Positions 1-10,900 of a DNA stretch of 64,000 nt are shown piece after piece. The notes under the pieces are model-generated. The model did no database searches, was not told where the DNA came from, and saw nothing but the letters and a program-made list of their open reading frames with translations. Each line of letters begins with the position of its first letter. The stretch's first letter is position 1. The stretch is from Caprella mutica (lineage: Eukaryota > Arthropoda > Malacostraca > Amphipoda > Caprellidae): the NCBI GenBank assembly GCA_947561585.1, contig CANNZV010000336.1, positions 372,001-436,000 of the forward strand. The letters are read 5' to 3'. The translations under genes and the position numbers were made by a program.

Positions 1-861
1 CAGTTCTAATTAAGTATACCTGTCACACCCCTCACACCTGTGCTAACTACAACTGCTTGGCATCCTGTCACTCTAACAGAAAAGAGAAAACTCATGTCAG
101 TCATGTCACCTTCTGCCTCAATTATTCTTAGTAGAGGTGCAAAGATTTGATTGTACACAGAAATTTATAAAGAAAGTATATATATTACTCCGTGTTCATC
201 ATTTTTTTAACGCTACTTACAGTTTTAGAGAATAGCGCTAGAGTTATGCTCTACAATTACGGGGACTTATATTTTTGTGTTAGGTAGGTATTTACTATCA
301 CCTCTTCATTTTCCTCTTTTATTCGTGAGTCAAACCACCGGTGATTGTGTCCCTTTTCGTCACATTCCTTGGTAAGTGACTGTGCATGCACTGAGTAGCA
401 TTTCTGCATCCATGAGCATTGTCACCGATTGAAGTTTGGTGATTTTGATAATGGAGCCACCTTCCTTTCTGACTGCTTCTTCTAGTCCCTTGTATTTAAT
501 TTCCTTTCGACATCATCGATATGGCCTTTGGTTCCGAAGCAGACGTTAAACCCCTACTTACAATTTAAAAAATAACACTTTAAGTTGATTAATAAAAACT
601 GCATTTCTATACTTGCAAGTTATAAATTAATCATCAAGATATGTAACATAATAATATGTAGTGTATATTCTCTGTGTTATTATTTACATATCCTCTATAT
701 TGACAATAGCCTCTCTATCATTGTTACAAATTACAACAGTTCCTTTTGAGAAGAATCACTTAGCATACAATATATGCCATGCATATCTTGTCACGGCATG
801 CATTGTATAGAGCAATGCATGCCACCTACCAGATAGGTAGGTACTTTGGCAGCAATGTATC
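1..861. other. Gene-free stretch containing a dispersed repeat
   Basis: No convincing coding region is visible. About 222-555 is a copy of a repeat family that recurs four more times in the window (described at 300). The remainder is AT-rich sequence without recognisable structure. Confidence 0.6.
300..555 (+). repeat. Dispersed repeat family A, copy 1
   Basis: This stretch shares long blocks with 5014-5160 and 19700-20000 on the same strand and with 34840-34975 and 51245-51560 on the opposite strand. Shared landmarks include GACTGCTTCTT, AGTCCCTTGTATTTAATTTC and GGTTCCGAAGCAGACG. Read on the minus strand, the copies give similar short peptides (YKGL..AV then R or K, later VTYH), so the family may derive from a coding sequence, but every copy is broken by stops. 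I do not recognise the parent element and see no clear terminal repeats. Confidence 0.75.
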
Positions 862-975
862 AGTCACTGTACCAGTCACAGTGACTGATTTCTGTCACTG
901 TTCACAGTGACTTATGTCTGTCACTGTTCACAGTGACTGATGTCTGTCACTGTACCACTCACAGTGACAGTATTC
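862..975. repeat. Short tandem repeat of about 30 bp
   Basis: Three to four imperfect units built from TCACTGTTCACAGTGACT. Each unit is itself close to an inverted repeat (CACTGT...ACAGTG). Confidence 0.8.
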
Positions 976-1093
976 ACAGCAGTTCACAGCACAGTCATCA
1001 TATCGTGTACGTGTGTTGGTTATTAGTGTACATGTAATTGCTTACAATGTTATTACAACTGTACATCACCAGAGAAATGGTCAAAAAATTAGT

Positions 1094-2387
1094 GTGAGTG
1101 CACTGCACTCTATTGAGTACTACTGCACTCTATTGAGTAATGCTGCACTCTATTGAGTAGCTACTGCACTCTATTGAGTACTACTGCACTCTATTGAGTA
1201 GCTACTACTGCACTCTGTTCTGTTGAGTACTACTGCACTCTGTTCTGTTGAGTACTACTGCACTCTGTTGAGTAGCTACTACTGCACTCTATTGAGTACT
1301 ACTGCACTCTATTGAGTACTACTGCACTCTGTTGAGTAGCTACTACTGCACTCTGTTGAGTAGCTACTACTGCACTCTATTGAGTACTACTGCACTCTAT
1401 TGAGTAGCTACTACTGCACTCTATTGAGTAGCTACTACTGCACTCTATTGAGTAGCTACTACTGCACTCTGTTGAGTAGCTACTACTGCACTCTGTTGAG
1501 TACTACTGCACTCTGTTGAGTACTACTGCACTCTGTTGAGTACTACTGCACTCTGTTGAGTACTACTGCACTCTGTTGAGTACTACTGCACTCTATTGAG
1601 TACTACTGCACTCTATTGAGTAGCTACTGCACTCTATTGAGTAGCTACTACTGCACTCTGTTCTGTTGAGTACTACTGCACTCTGTTCTGTTGAGTACTA
1701 CTGCACTCTGTTGAGTACTACTGCACTCTGTTGAGTAGCTACTACTGCACTCTATTGAGTACTACTGCACTCTATTGAGTACTACTGCACTCTATTGAGT
1801 AGCTACTACTGCACTCTGTTGAGTAGCTACTACTGCACTCTATTGAGTACTACTGCACTCTATTGAGTAGCTACTACTGCACTCTATTGAGTAGCTACTA
1901 CTGCACTCTATTGAGTAGCTACTACTGCACTCTGTTGAGTACTACTGCACTCTGTTGAGTAGCTACTACTGCACTCTTTTGAGTAGCTACTACTGCACTC
2001 TATTGAGTAGCTACTACTGCACTCTATTGAGTAGCTACTACTGCACTCTGTTGAGTAGCTACTACTGCACTCTGTTGAGTACTACTGCACTCTGTTGAGT
2101 ACTACTGCACTCTGTTGAGTAGCTACTACTGCACTCTGTTGAGTACTACTGCACTCTGTTGAGTAGCTACTACTGCACTCTATTGAGTACTACTGCACTC
2201 TATTGAGTACTACTGCACTCTGTTGAGTACTACTGCACTCTGTTGAGTACTACTGCACTCTGTTGAGTAGCTACTACTGCACTCTATTGAGTACTACTGC
2301 ACTCTATTGAGTACTACTGCACTCTATTGAGTACTACTGCACTCTGTTGAGTACTACTGCACTCTGTTGAGTACTACTGCACTCACC
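1094..2387. repeat. Minisatellite, interleaved 18-26 bp units
   Basis: About 1.3 kb of units starting TACTGCACTCTATTGAGTA, with the variants CTCTGTTGAG and CTCTGTTCTGTTGAG and an optional GCTAC insertion between units. Longer blocks of the same variant order recur, so the array grew partly by duplication of multi-unit segments. No coding frame is supported. Confidence 0.95.
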
Positions 2388-2610
2388 TCCTCATTACATT
2401 TTCTAACATTTTATAAATTAATTAATCCATAATTATATACTCAATTTCTTTATTTATTTTTATCTAAATTATAGACAGTGTACTCTGTCTAAACTAGAAT
2501 TCCTTTTTATGTTTTATATTTCCAATTATTTGTACACCCACTAACGTAATCTAAAAGTTGGTATATTTTCATGTATTTTATATTGCATTTATTTTCCATT
2601 TGTCCTCTTC

Positions 2611-2935
2611 AGGGCCGTACACACGTAGGGTTTTTTTAGTCTTTCCACCAGATTTTTGCTAAGCTCCTCCTACTTTTTCCACGAGAATATATGAAAAAAC
2701 TGTATGATAATTATTTATTTTCCTGGCGGCAGGATCGGTAGTGACGCAAGCCCCGGTAAGAGAACGGATTTTTTCAACTTTCCCCCTTCACCCCCCCCTC
2801 CAAAAAGCCCCAAATAGGGGTACATATATGAATAATAATTTTATCTTTTTTTTCTTATATTCTCGTGGAAAAGTAGGAGGAGCTTAGCTAAAAGTCTGGT
2901 GGAAAGACTTAAAAACCCTACGTGTGTACGGCCCT
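2611..2935. mobile_element. Foldback MITE-like element, copy 1
   Basis: The ends are inverted repeats: AGGGCCGTACACACGTAGGG on the left and its near-perfect reverse complement on the right. The complementarity continues inward for about 90 bp, including AGTCTTTCCACCAGA. The interior of about 130 bp is unrelated to the second copy at 7098. The flanking trinucleotides here (TTC and TAA) do not match, so the target duplication is decayed or the termini are slightly misplaced. No transposase is encoded. A small open frame over the right arm is not credible as a gene. Confidence 0.8.
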
Positions 2936-3400
2936 TAAATGTTTCGATGCAATTCTCTTTGTTTTTCATTTCTTTTTGTGTTGTGTTTGGTGTTCAGAGC
3001 AGGTGTGGCATTGTTCTTTACTGGCATAGGCCTAAGATGCTTAAGCCTACCTCTCTTAGGTATGTACCTACACATGTAGTAGTTACTCACCATAGAAACT
3101 ATGTGCTCATCTCACTAACAAAAAGTATTATCATGAAATATTTCTTTGTTCCTAGATATTTTTACAGAAGTCTATTTTTGCCTTTTTAATTATAATTTAA
3201 TTTCTAACTTTCGTACTGTATTCACATTATTATTTTCTAAAATATAAAGAAAAAGATATCTTGGAAGAGTATTTACTAAACGTACAAACATCGTTAAAAT
3301 AGAAGAAATGTTCATTTTGTTGTTTACTTTAATAGTAGAGATAAATGCGTGATGTAATAATTACATTGCTTATTAAAAACAATTATTGAAAAGCACCTCC
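2936..3400. other. AT-rich spacer
   Basis: Nothing recognised between the foldback element and the next minisatellite. Confidence 0.5.
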
Positions 3401-3408
3401 ATCTTACT

Positions 3409-3845
3409 GCATCCACTAGTGCATCCAACTGTATCCATCTTACCTACCCCATTTAACTGTATCCCTCTTACCTACCCCATCCAACTGTATCCCTCTTACC
3501 TCCCTCATCCAACTGTATCCCCCTTACCTCCCTCATCCAACTGTATCCCTCTTACCTCCCTCATCCAACTGTATCCCTCTTACCTACCTCATCCAACTGT
3601 ATCCCTCTTACCTACCTCATCCAACTGTATCCTTCTTACCTACCCCATCCAACTGTATCCCTCTTACCTCCCTCATCCAACTGTATCCCTCTTACCTCCC
3701 TCATCCAACTGTATCCCTCTTACCTCCCTCATCCAACTGTATCCCTCTTACCTCCCTCATCCAACTGTATCCCTCTTACCTCCCTCATCCAACTGTATCC
3801 CTCATACCTCCCTCATCCAACTGTATCCCTCTTAGCTACCCCATC
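3409..3845. repeat. Minisatellite, 28 bp unit
   Basis: About 15 units of CATCCAACTGTATCCCTCTT plus eight further bases (ACCTCCCT or ACCTACCC). Because 28 is not a multiple of three, the three reading frames alternate from unit to unit. This produces a spurious 149-codon open frame with Leu/Pro/Ser repeats, which I do not regard as a gene. Confidence 0.95.
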
Positions 3846-3998
3846 CAATCAGTGCTCAGGTACAGGTTATAATGACTGCTAAATATAGCCAGTCCCTTCA
3901 TTATGTACACTGTTAGTTACTCCACTGTAGATGTAATAAGAGTATATTGATGTAGTAGCTACATTTAATAGTCATTTGTTGTTGTTGATGTTTTATAG

Positions 3999-5013
3999 GT
4001 TCACTGCAGTCATTTAAAGGTTCACTGCAGCCATTTAAAGGTTCGCTGCAGTCATTTAAAGGTTCACTGTAGTCATTTAAAGGTTCACTGCAGTCATTTA
4101 AAGGTTCGCTGCAGTCATTTAAAGGTTCACTGCAGTCATTTAAAGGTTCACTGCAGTCATTTAAAGGTTCACTGCAGTAATTTATAGGTTCACTGCAGTC
4201 ATTTAAAGGTTCACTGCAGTCATTTATAGGTTCACTGCAGTCATTTAAAGGTTCACTGCAGTCATTTAAAGGTTCACTGCAGTCATTTAAAGGTTCACTG
4301 CAGTCATTTAAAGGTTCGCTGCAGTCATTTAAAGGTTCGCTGCAGTCATTTAAAGGTTCACTGCAGTCATTTAAAGGTTCACTGCAGTCATTTAAAGGTT
4401 CACTGTAGTCATTTAAAGGTTCACTGCAGTCATTTAAAGGTTCACTGTAGTCATTTAAAGGTTCACTGCAGTCATTTAAAGGTTCACTGTAGTCATTTAA
4501 AGGTTCACTGCAGTCATTTAAAGGTTCACTGCAGTCATTTATAGGTTCACTGCAGTCATTTAAAGGTTCACTGCAGTCATTTAAAGGTTCACTGCAGTCA
4601 TTTAAAGGTTCGCTGCAGTCATTTAAAGGTTCGCTGCAGTCATTTAAAGGTTCACTGTAGTCATTTAAAGGTTCACTGCAGTCATTTAAAGGTTCACTGT
4701 AGTCATTTAAAGGTTCACTGCAGTCATTTAAAGGTTCACTGCAGTCATTTAAAGGTTCACTGCAGTCATTTAAAGGTTCACTGTAGTCATTTAAAGGTTC
4801 ACTGCAGTCATTTAAAGGTTCACTGCAGTCATTTAAAGGTTCACTGTAGTCATTTAAAGATTCACTGCAGTCATTTAAAGGTTCACTGCAGTCATTTAAA
4901 GGTTCACTGTAGTCATTTAAAGGTTCACTGCAGTCATTTATAGGTTCACTGCAGTCATTTAAAGGTTCACTGCAGTCATTTAAAGGTTCACTGCAGTCAT
5001 TTAAAGGTTCGCT
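3999..5013. repeat. Minisatellite, 21 bp unit
   Basis: About 48 units of GGTTCACTGCAGTCATTTAA plus one A, with point variants CTGTAG, TTCGCTG and TTTATAGG. Each unit holds the palindrome CTGCAG. The array runs directly into dispersed repeat A at 5014 with no spacer, and the last unit differs only at the joint. Confidence 0.97.
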
Positions 5014-5160
5014 GCATTCATGAGCATTGTCACCGACGGTGGTAGGTGACTTTGTTCATGGAGTCACCTTCCTTTCTGACTGCTTCTTTCAGTCCCTTGT
5101 ATTTAATTTCCTTTTGACGTCAGCGTTATGGCCTCTGGTTCCGAAGCAGACGTTAACAAC
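5014..5160 (+). repeat. Dispersed repeat family A, copy 2
   Basis: About 147 bp match the central and right part of copy 1 (CATGAGCATTGTCACCGA through GGTTCCGAAGCAGACG). The match starts exactly where the 21 bp array stops. Confidence 0.8.
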
Positions 5161-7097
5161 TCGAACCTCCACTAAATTAATTATCTCTTCTCCTAATGTC
5201 ATCATTAAAATGAGTATGAATTTCCCTCATGTTTTACTATATAATCTCCTATGTATTTATCAATGGTCTCATTCACCATATAATATATTTAATTACTACT
5301 GCTATTATATTATTACATCTAACATGTTATTAGTGACAAGGTACATCGTCACATTGTGCACTTGATGTCTCCTATCATTGTACATCCCTTTATTATGGCT
5401 CATCTTTTTGTAAACTAATATTAAATAATATTTAAAAACAGATTTGTATAAATTGATTTTTTTATCGACTCGGTGCTCTATCGTCTGCAGTGCTCTGACC
5501 TCGGAAATGCGTTGTAACCATTCATTATTTCTATGTTTCTTTAATTGTTAATGTTTACATTGGCACACCTAATCACATTATTTACCTGCAATGATATCAC
5601 CTAACTAATATATGTCTTATTTTTATTATTTCTTTGAGTATGCTTCTATTTTATTCCTTGTGATATTGATTTCCTATAGCTAGGTTTAAATTTTATTTCT
5701 TGTTTTAAAATAATTCATTGCGCATGCGTACCTCATACCTGTTTTTTCACGTGTGTGAGGCGGGGAACTTCGCACAACATTGCGAAAAAAAATGTAATTT
5801 GAAGGTCTCGTAACCCTTTGCTTGTCTTTACACTTAAATGTTACGGGGGGGGGGGGGGGGTGGTTAAGCTTTTTTGGTAATTTGGGGTAAGGGGGTACAT
5901 AGATTAAGGGGGTATTCGCTATACCCCCCTATTAAGGGGGTATTTCCAGATCATCTTTTCATGTCGTAACTAGTTACTCCTCAGTAGCTAGGTGGTAGGT
6001 AGGCTCACACCAAACTGGTTACTACCAATAACACAGACTCGATAACCTTAGGTCATAGATATTAACAACTCTAGAGCTAAATGAGGAAATAGAAAAAAAC
6101 TGAAATGTAACTTATAGTGGGGCATTCGAAGATATAGTACGGTACCCTCCCAATCTCACACAGCCCACCATACTCTGACGGTATGCTGTACATCTGTCAG
6201 TGTACTCTCATAGTACGGCTTGTGAAGGTCAGTCTTTTCTCCTTTCTGTCCGCAGGGTATGACACGCTAGAGTCACTACGCGGAGCACACTCCTCTCTCC
6301 TCCTAACAATTCAACCCTATTGGTGTGTGAACTAACAATGACTGCATTTAGCTAGTCTATCCTTATTGGGTATAGCGACATATGGAAACTATTGATATGG
6401 AGCCTATATTTGTCTTTTTCAGTTGCTACCTTTATTCCTGAAGTTGTAGAACTGTGATGCAAATCATTCCACTGTCCCGTTGCACTAGTACACACTGTAG
6501 CGGACAATGCCCGCTCTGTGTGCTAAATAGCGGGCAAAAGGTACCCACTAATCTAGCCAAGCTGTTAAGGGCGATAATATAGCGAGTTACTACGTACTTT
6601 GACCCTTATGCTACTTATATACATGAGATAAACTCTTAATTAAATGATAATAAACTAAAGTGAAACAGAACAGTAACGCTAGTGTGAAAGTACATGACAT
6701 TTGTAATTTATTTCCTTAACTTTAATGCTAATGTCATATGTAAAACTAATTATTATATTTAAGGTTCATACTAATTTTATAAACTATGATCTTTTCTGTA
6801 GATGTATTCCTGCAATAAAATAAAGTCGGCTATCTAATCTCCTTTCATATTTGGTGTTAACGTTTATGGCATTCAAACCAATTAAGTACTTGTCTACTGT
6901 CTAATCAGTCACCAATGCTATTCCTATGAGAATATGGTCACTTACTTCATTGCACAGTTGTCTAACCACATCCTACATTAATTGACGTGCAATGGCTATA
7001 TGTCTTTTTATACTCTTTACCAGATATGGAGCTATTAGTCTATATAGGCTAAGGCGTTAGTACTTACTAGTCCCTTTGCATTTATATTAGTGCTTTA
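5161..7097. other. Gene-free stretch upstream of the LURAP-like gene
   Basis: No coding region recognised. It holds a run of 16 G at 5845-5860 followed by short GGGGGTA-type repeats to about 5945. A pyrimidine tract ending in CCGCAG at about 6255 resembles a splice acceptor and is followed by 24 stop-free codons, so it could be an upstream untranslated exon of the gene at 7944; this is weak. Confidence 0.4.
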
Positions 7098-7311
7098 AGG
7101 GCCGTACACACGTAGGGGTTTTTCAAGTCTTTCCACCAGACTTTTGATAAGCTCCTCCAACTTTTTCCACGAGAATATAAGAAAAAACGATATAATTGTA
7201 TAATAAAGAACAATTATATCGTTTTTTCTTATATTCTTGTGGAAAAAGTTGGAGGAGCTTATCTTAAAGTCTGGTGGAAAGAGTTAAAAACCCCTTCGTG
7301 CGAACGGCCCT
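7098..7311. mobile_element. Foldback MITE-like element, copy 2, with TTA duplication
   Basis: About 214 bp that is almost entirely one inverted repeat. The outer ends AGGGCCGTACACACG are shared with the element at 2611. The inner part also folds (AACGATATAATTGT near 7184 against its complement near 7210). TTA flanks it on both sides (7095-7097 and 7312-7314), as expected for a PIF/Harbinger-type 3 bp target duplication. Non-autonomous; it lies about 0.6 kb upstream of the coding start at 7944. Confidence 0.85.
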
Positions 7312-7943
7312 TTACGGTTAGAAACCTGAGGATCATCTGTTCAGTATATTTGCTCTGATGAAATAATGGGATTTACCTTGCTCTGTTGGCTATGGTTTTT
7401 GTCTGCTCAATACTAAAAATTCGCTGTTTTCACGAAAAGAATATGATTAGGGATCGTTAGTAGAAAAAAATCTAAAATTTACCGTTAACAACTGAACATG
7501 ATGTGCAATATATACCAGGGATAAAAAAGGAGACATCTAACATTTGGCATTGTAATGCCAAAATAACCTCGCGGACTTTCAAAAGGCCAAATTGTTGTGT
7601 TCCTTTTGCAGGCGCTACTGTAACTGAAACTCCCGATTGTTAGCTTTTCAAGAGGTAGCTACTGTCTAAAAAGTAATGACTTACTTTGAAACAGTACCCT
7701 CTTATCAACTGTTTGTCGTGAACTGCACGAATCTATATTGCACGAAGAGGTGCAAGCTATTGTCATTTAGTAACTGATACTGTACTCGGTAGTAGTAAGA
7801 TTCGAAGTTATTGAGGTTTGCCATTTCCTGTTAAGAAAGACTGACGTGATGCGATACTCGTGAAACTTATAGTAGATTTATCTTAGGTAATCTCTTCCAA
7901 AGAAAATACTAACTTCATTCAATTTTTCAGGACTTAATCAACG
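7312..7943. other. 5' flank and intron end of the LURAP-like gene
   Basis: No coding region seen. A poly-pyrimidine tract ends in CAG at 7928-7930, a good splice acceptor 13 bases before the ATG at 7944. The gene therefore probably has one or more untranslated exons further upstream, which I could not place. Confidence 0.55.
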
Positions 7944-10900
7944 ATGCGTGAGCGCCTTCACCACATAGCTCCACAACCGGTTAACACACCGGGGGAGAAC
8001 TTTAGCTACCAACACCACCATGGAGGAAACAACCAGTCCAACCACTTAGTGATGGAAAGCAGCACTTTTTCTCATCTACAAGGTGGTGGTCATAACTCCT
8101 ACTCGCCTCACAGGTTTGAGTCGATGCATAGCAACCCTGGGGAGCCGTCACATGCTCCCCCCATTCCACCGCCACCCACACAACACATGTACGCCAACTC
8201 CTATCAACCAGACTACATGAACTTCAATATACCCCCACTCAACACACAACAGATTTCTATAGATGCCTCTAATTCATTTCATCATCAGGGGATTACGAAT
8301 GGTCCGTATCAAAATCTAAGTATTGGTAATGCCATTCACCATAAACCAAATCTCCAAAATTCTTCATCACATCGCCAAAACTCTTCTTCTCATCATCCAA
8401 ATCTTCCAAACTCTTCTTCCCATCTTCCAAATCTTCAAAACTCTTCTCCCAATCATCCAAATCTTCATAATTCTTCCCTCCAACATCCAAATCTTCAAAA
8501 CTCATCTCCCAATCATCCAAATCTTCGAAACTCTTCCCCTCATTACCCAAATCTTCAAAATTCTTCCCCCCATCATCCAAATCTTCAAAATTCTTCTCCC
8601 CATCATCCAAATCTTCAAAATTCTTCCCCCCATCATCCAAACTCTTCCCCCCATGTGCAAGATGTAGTTCCCTCACTCCCTCAAATGGATGTAGCTTTCA
8701 GGTCCAGATCTCAGTCAGTTTGTTATTCCAGTCTTGCTAACAACTGTCTCTACTCCTCCTGTAATAATTACCCTCAGTACCCTGTGATGAGACAGGGGTC
8801 CAAAGTTGCCCCGAAGGGTGAGATGCAGCACAAAAGAGCGTCATGGTCAGCCTTCCCCGCTCACTTGGCTCCATCTCACATGGATCGCTCCCACAATCTC
8901 CAGAATTCCCTGTCTCAAAGCATAGATAATCTACAGAAGAACATGAGTCTCAGTTCCGAGAACCTCAAGAAATCGAAGAAGAAGATTGGTTTTGGTAGCA
9001 TGAAGTTCACTCCTTCTTTTCTAAGAGGCTCCACTGCAAGCATCAAAGAACTCTTCACTGGGAAAAATGGTTCGAGAAGTAACCTGTCAACAACTCCAGA
9101 GAGAGAAACCCTCGATTTTCTGAATGAAAGGCAACCACCCTTTGGTAACTTTCACCACTTTGGAAGGATATCAGCTGCTGCGGCAAATAACTCCCAAAAT
9201 CAGAACTACAACTCTGCTCTTAATTCTGGTCCCTACATTCCATCATCTGGTTCACACGGTCCAAACCCAATTGTTGCACCGACTTCTTTGAGACAAACGG
9301 CCTCTTGCACGAGGCAGGCAGTGTGTTGTAGTGACCCATCTTGTGAAATGAATGCTGGGAGCTGCCGGAGATCCAGACCAAACCTCCAACCCCCCATCTA
9401 CGGCAGGCTGTGGGGGGATCAAAACAGCGGATCTGGAGGAAGCAGCGGCAGCTGCAGGAATTCTGGTGTCTTCACTGTCTTTGAGGAAGAAGAGAGTGAA
9501 AGTGAAGATGTGAGTGAGAATCATATAGGATCATTGAGTAAATTCAAAAGACAGAAATCCATACCTGCAAATGTACCAACCTACCAGAACCACATGGAGA
9601 GCTTTGAAGGTGACAGTGTTGCCCACAGAGGACGAAGTAACAGTGTTGCTGTTGGCAGCAGAGATATAAGACAAGGCAGCAGAAAGCAACTATTTGACCA
9701 CCAGTTGATGTACAGAAACCAAGAGAAGGCTCCTGCTATTCGATGCTACAGGAATTTAGACTCTAGTGATAGTTTGATATCTGGAATTGATAGACTGGGC
9801 AAAGAGAATGTCACACCTCCTAATACCTTCAAGGTACCTGAAGAAAAACTCAAAAAGTCGAGCAGTTTGGGTCAGAATTTCAGATTCATGAAGAGTAAGG
9901 ATATTTTTAGTGAGTTCAGAACAAAGAAGAAATCTAAGAAAGCTCCGTTTAAGTTCATCAGTAAGCTTTCAAAGGGATCTAAAAATAAGAATTCGAAGGG
10001 TGATTTATCAAAGACCTCTCCTAATTCTGCAATGCTGAATCCAAACGAGTCGCAGGAGAATAAGGATGATTCCAGCGATGCTGAGAGTGTCAACTCATTT
10101 CTTGGGTTCATGCGTCAGCGCAGCCTACGTACAAACGCTTCTGCTGATGTCATACGCACTCCCACCAGCAAGAACAAGTGGAGCAGGAGTTCCCTCAGGG
10201 CATCCACCAAGTCTGCGTCTGTGAAATCCACTCACTCCAATGATTCCAACTCTTCCCTTCTTGGCAAGAAAGATGGCTCTTTCAGCTACTTAGCGTTCAG
10301 TCAACGTAGAGGACCAGGAGCTAAGCTGTCTAGCTCGTGCCGCAGCACTCAATCTGCACCTATGTACAATGCTAAGGAGTGTGAAGATTGTTTCAATCAG
10401 AGTAACTGTGTTGAATGTGTTAATCATTCAGTAAACCAACAGAAAATGAAAAACTTCCCATCTACAAATTTTTGTAACCAATCTTGCTGTACTTCGCAAG
10501 TCCCGAATCAATCTTTCCATCCTGTGCCCTGCAATCGTATCCCTTGCAACATGCCTAATAAAGTAACCAGTCAATCAAGCTTCAATGATTTAAATAAACC
10601 ACCTTCCACTAAGGTAAAGGTGAGTAAACCTCCTTCTCTATTGAGAATAGATGTACCACCCACACCAAAATCTCCGTCCCCGTCAATAGCTACATACGCT
10701 TCACCATCAGTATTCGCGTCAATTGCTCAGGCCAGCGAAACAACTGTCAAAGATCCTGATGTTGAAAGCGACTATGCATCTCCTGTCGATAACAGCTTTC
10801 CATTCACTCCTGAGCTTGAGTCACCCATGTATGCCAATCCCGTCACTTTCCAAGAGGAGTTGGAAATTGCTGTAAGTAACAGCAGTAGCAAACCACCTTC

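Noticed and set aside
1094..2387. Possible CRISPR array from regular short repeats
   Set aside because: There are no unique spacers; intervening bases are themselves part of the repeat, and the context is a eukaryotic genome.
3386..3835. 149-codon plus-strand frame, Leu/Pro/Ser-rich
   Set aside because: Entirely made by a 28 bp tandem repeat read through all three phases in turn.
6240..6335. Possible upstream coding exon of the LURAP-like gene after CCGCAG
   Set aside because: The open stretch is only 24 codons with a stop and no donor I trust, and the exon with ATG 7944 has an in-frame stop before the ATG.
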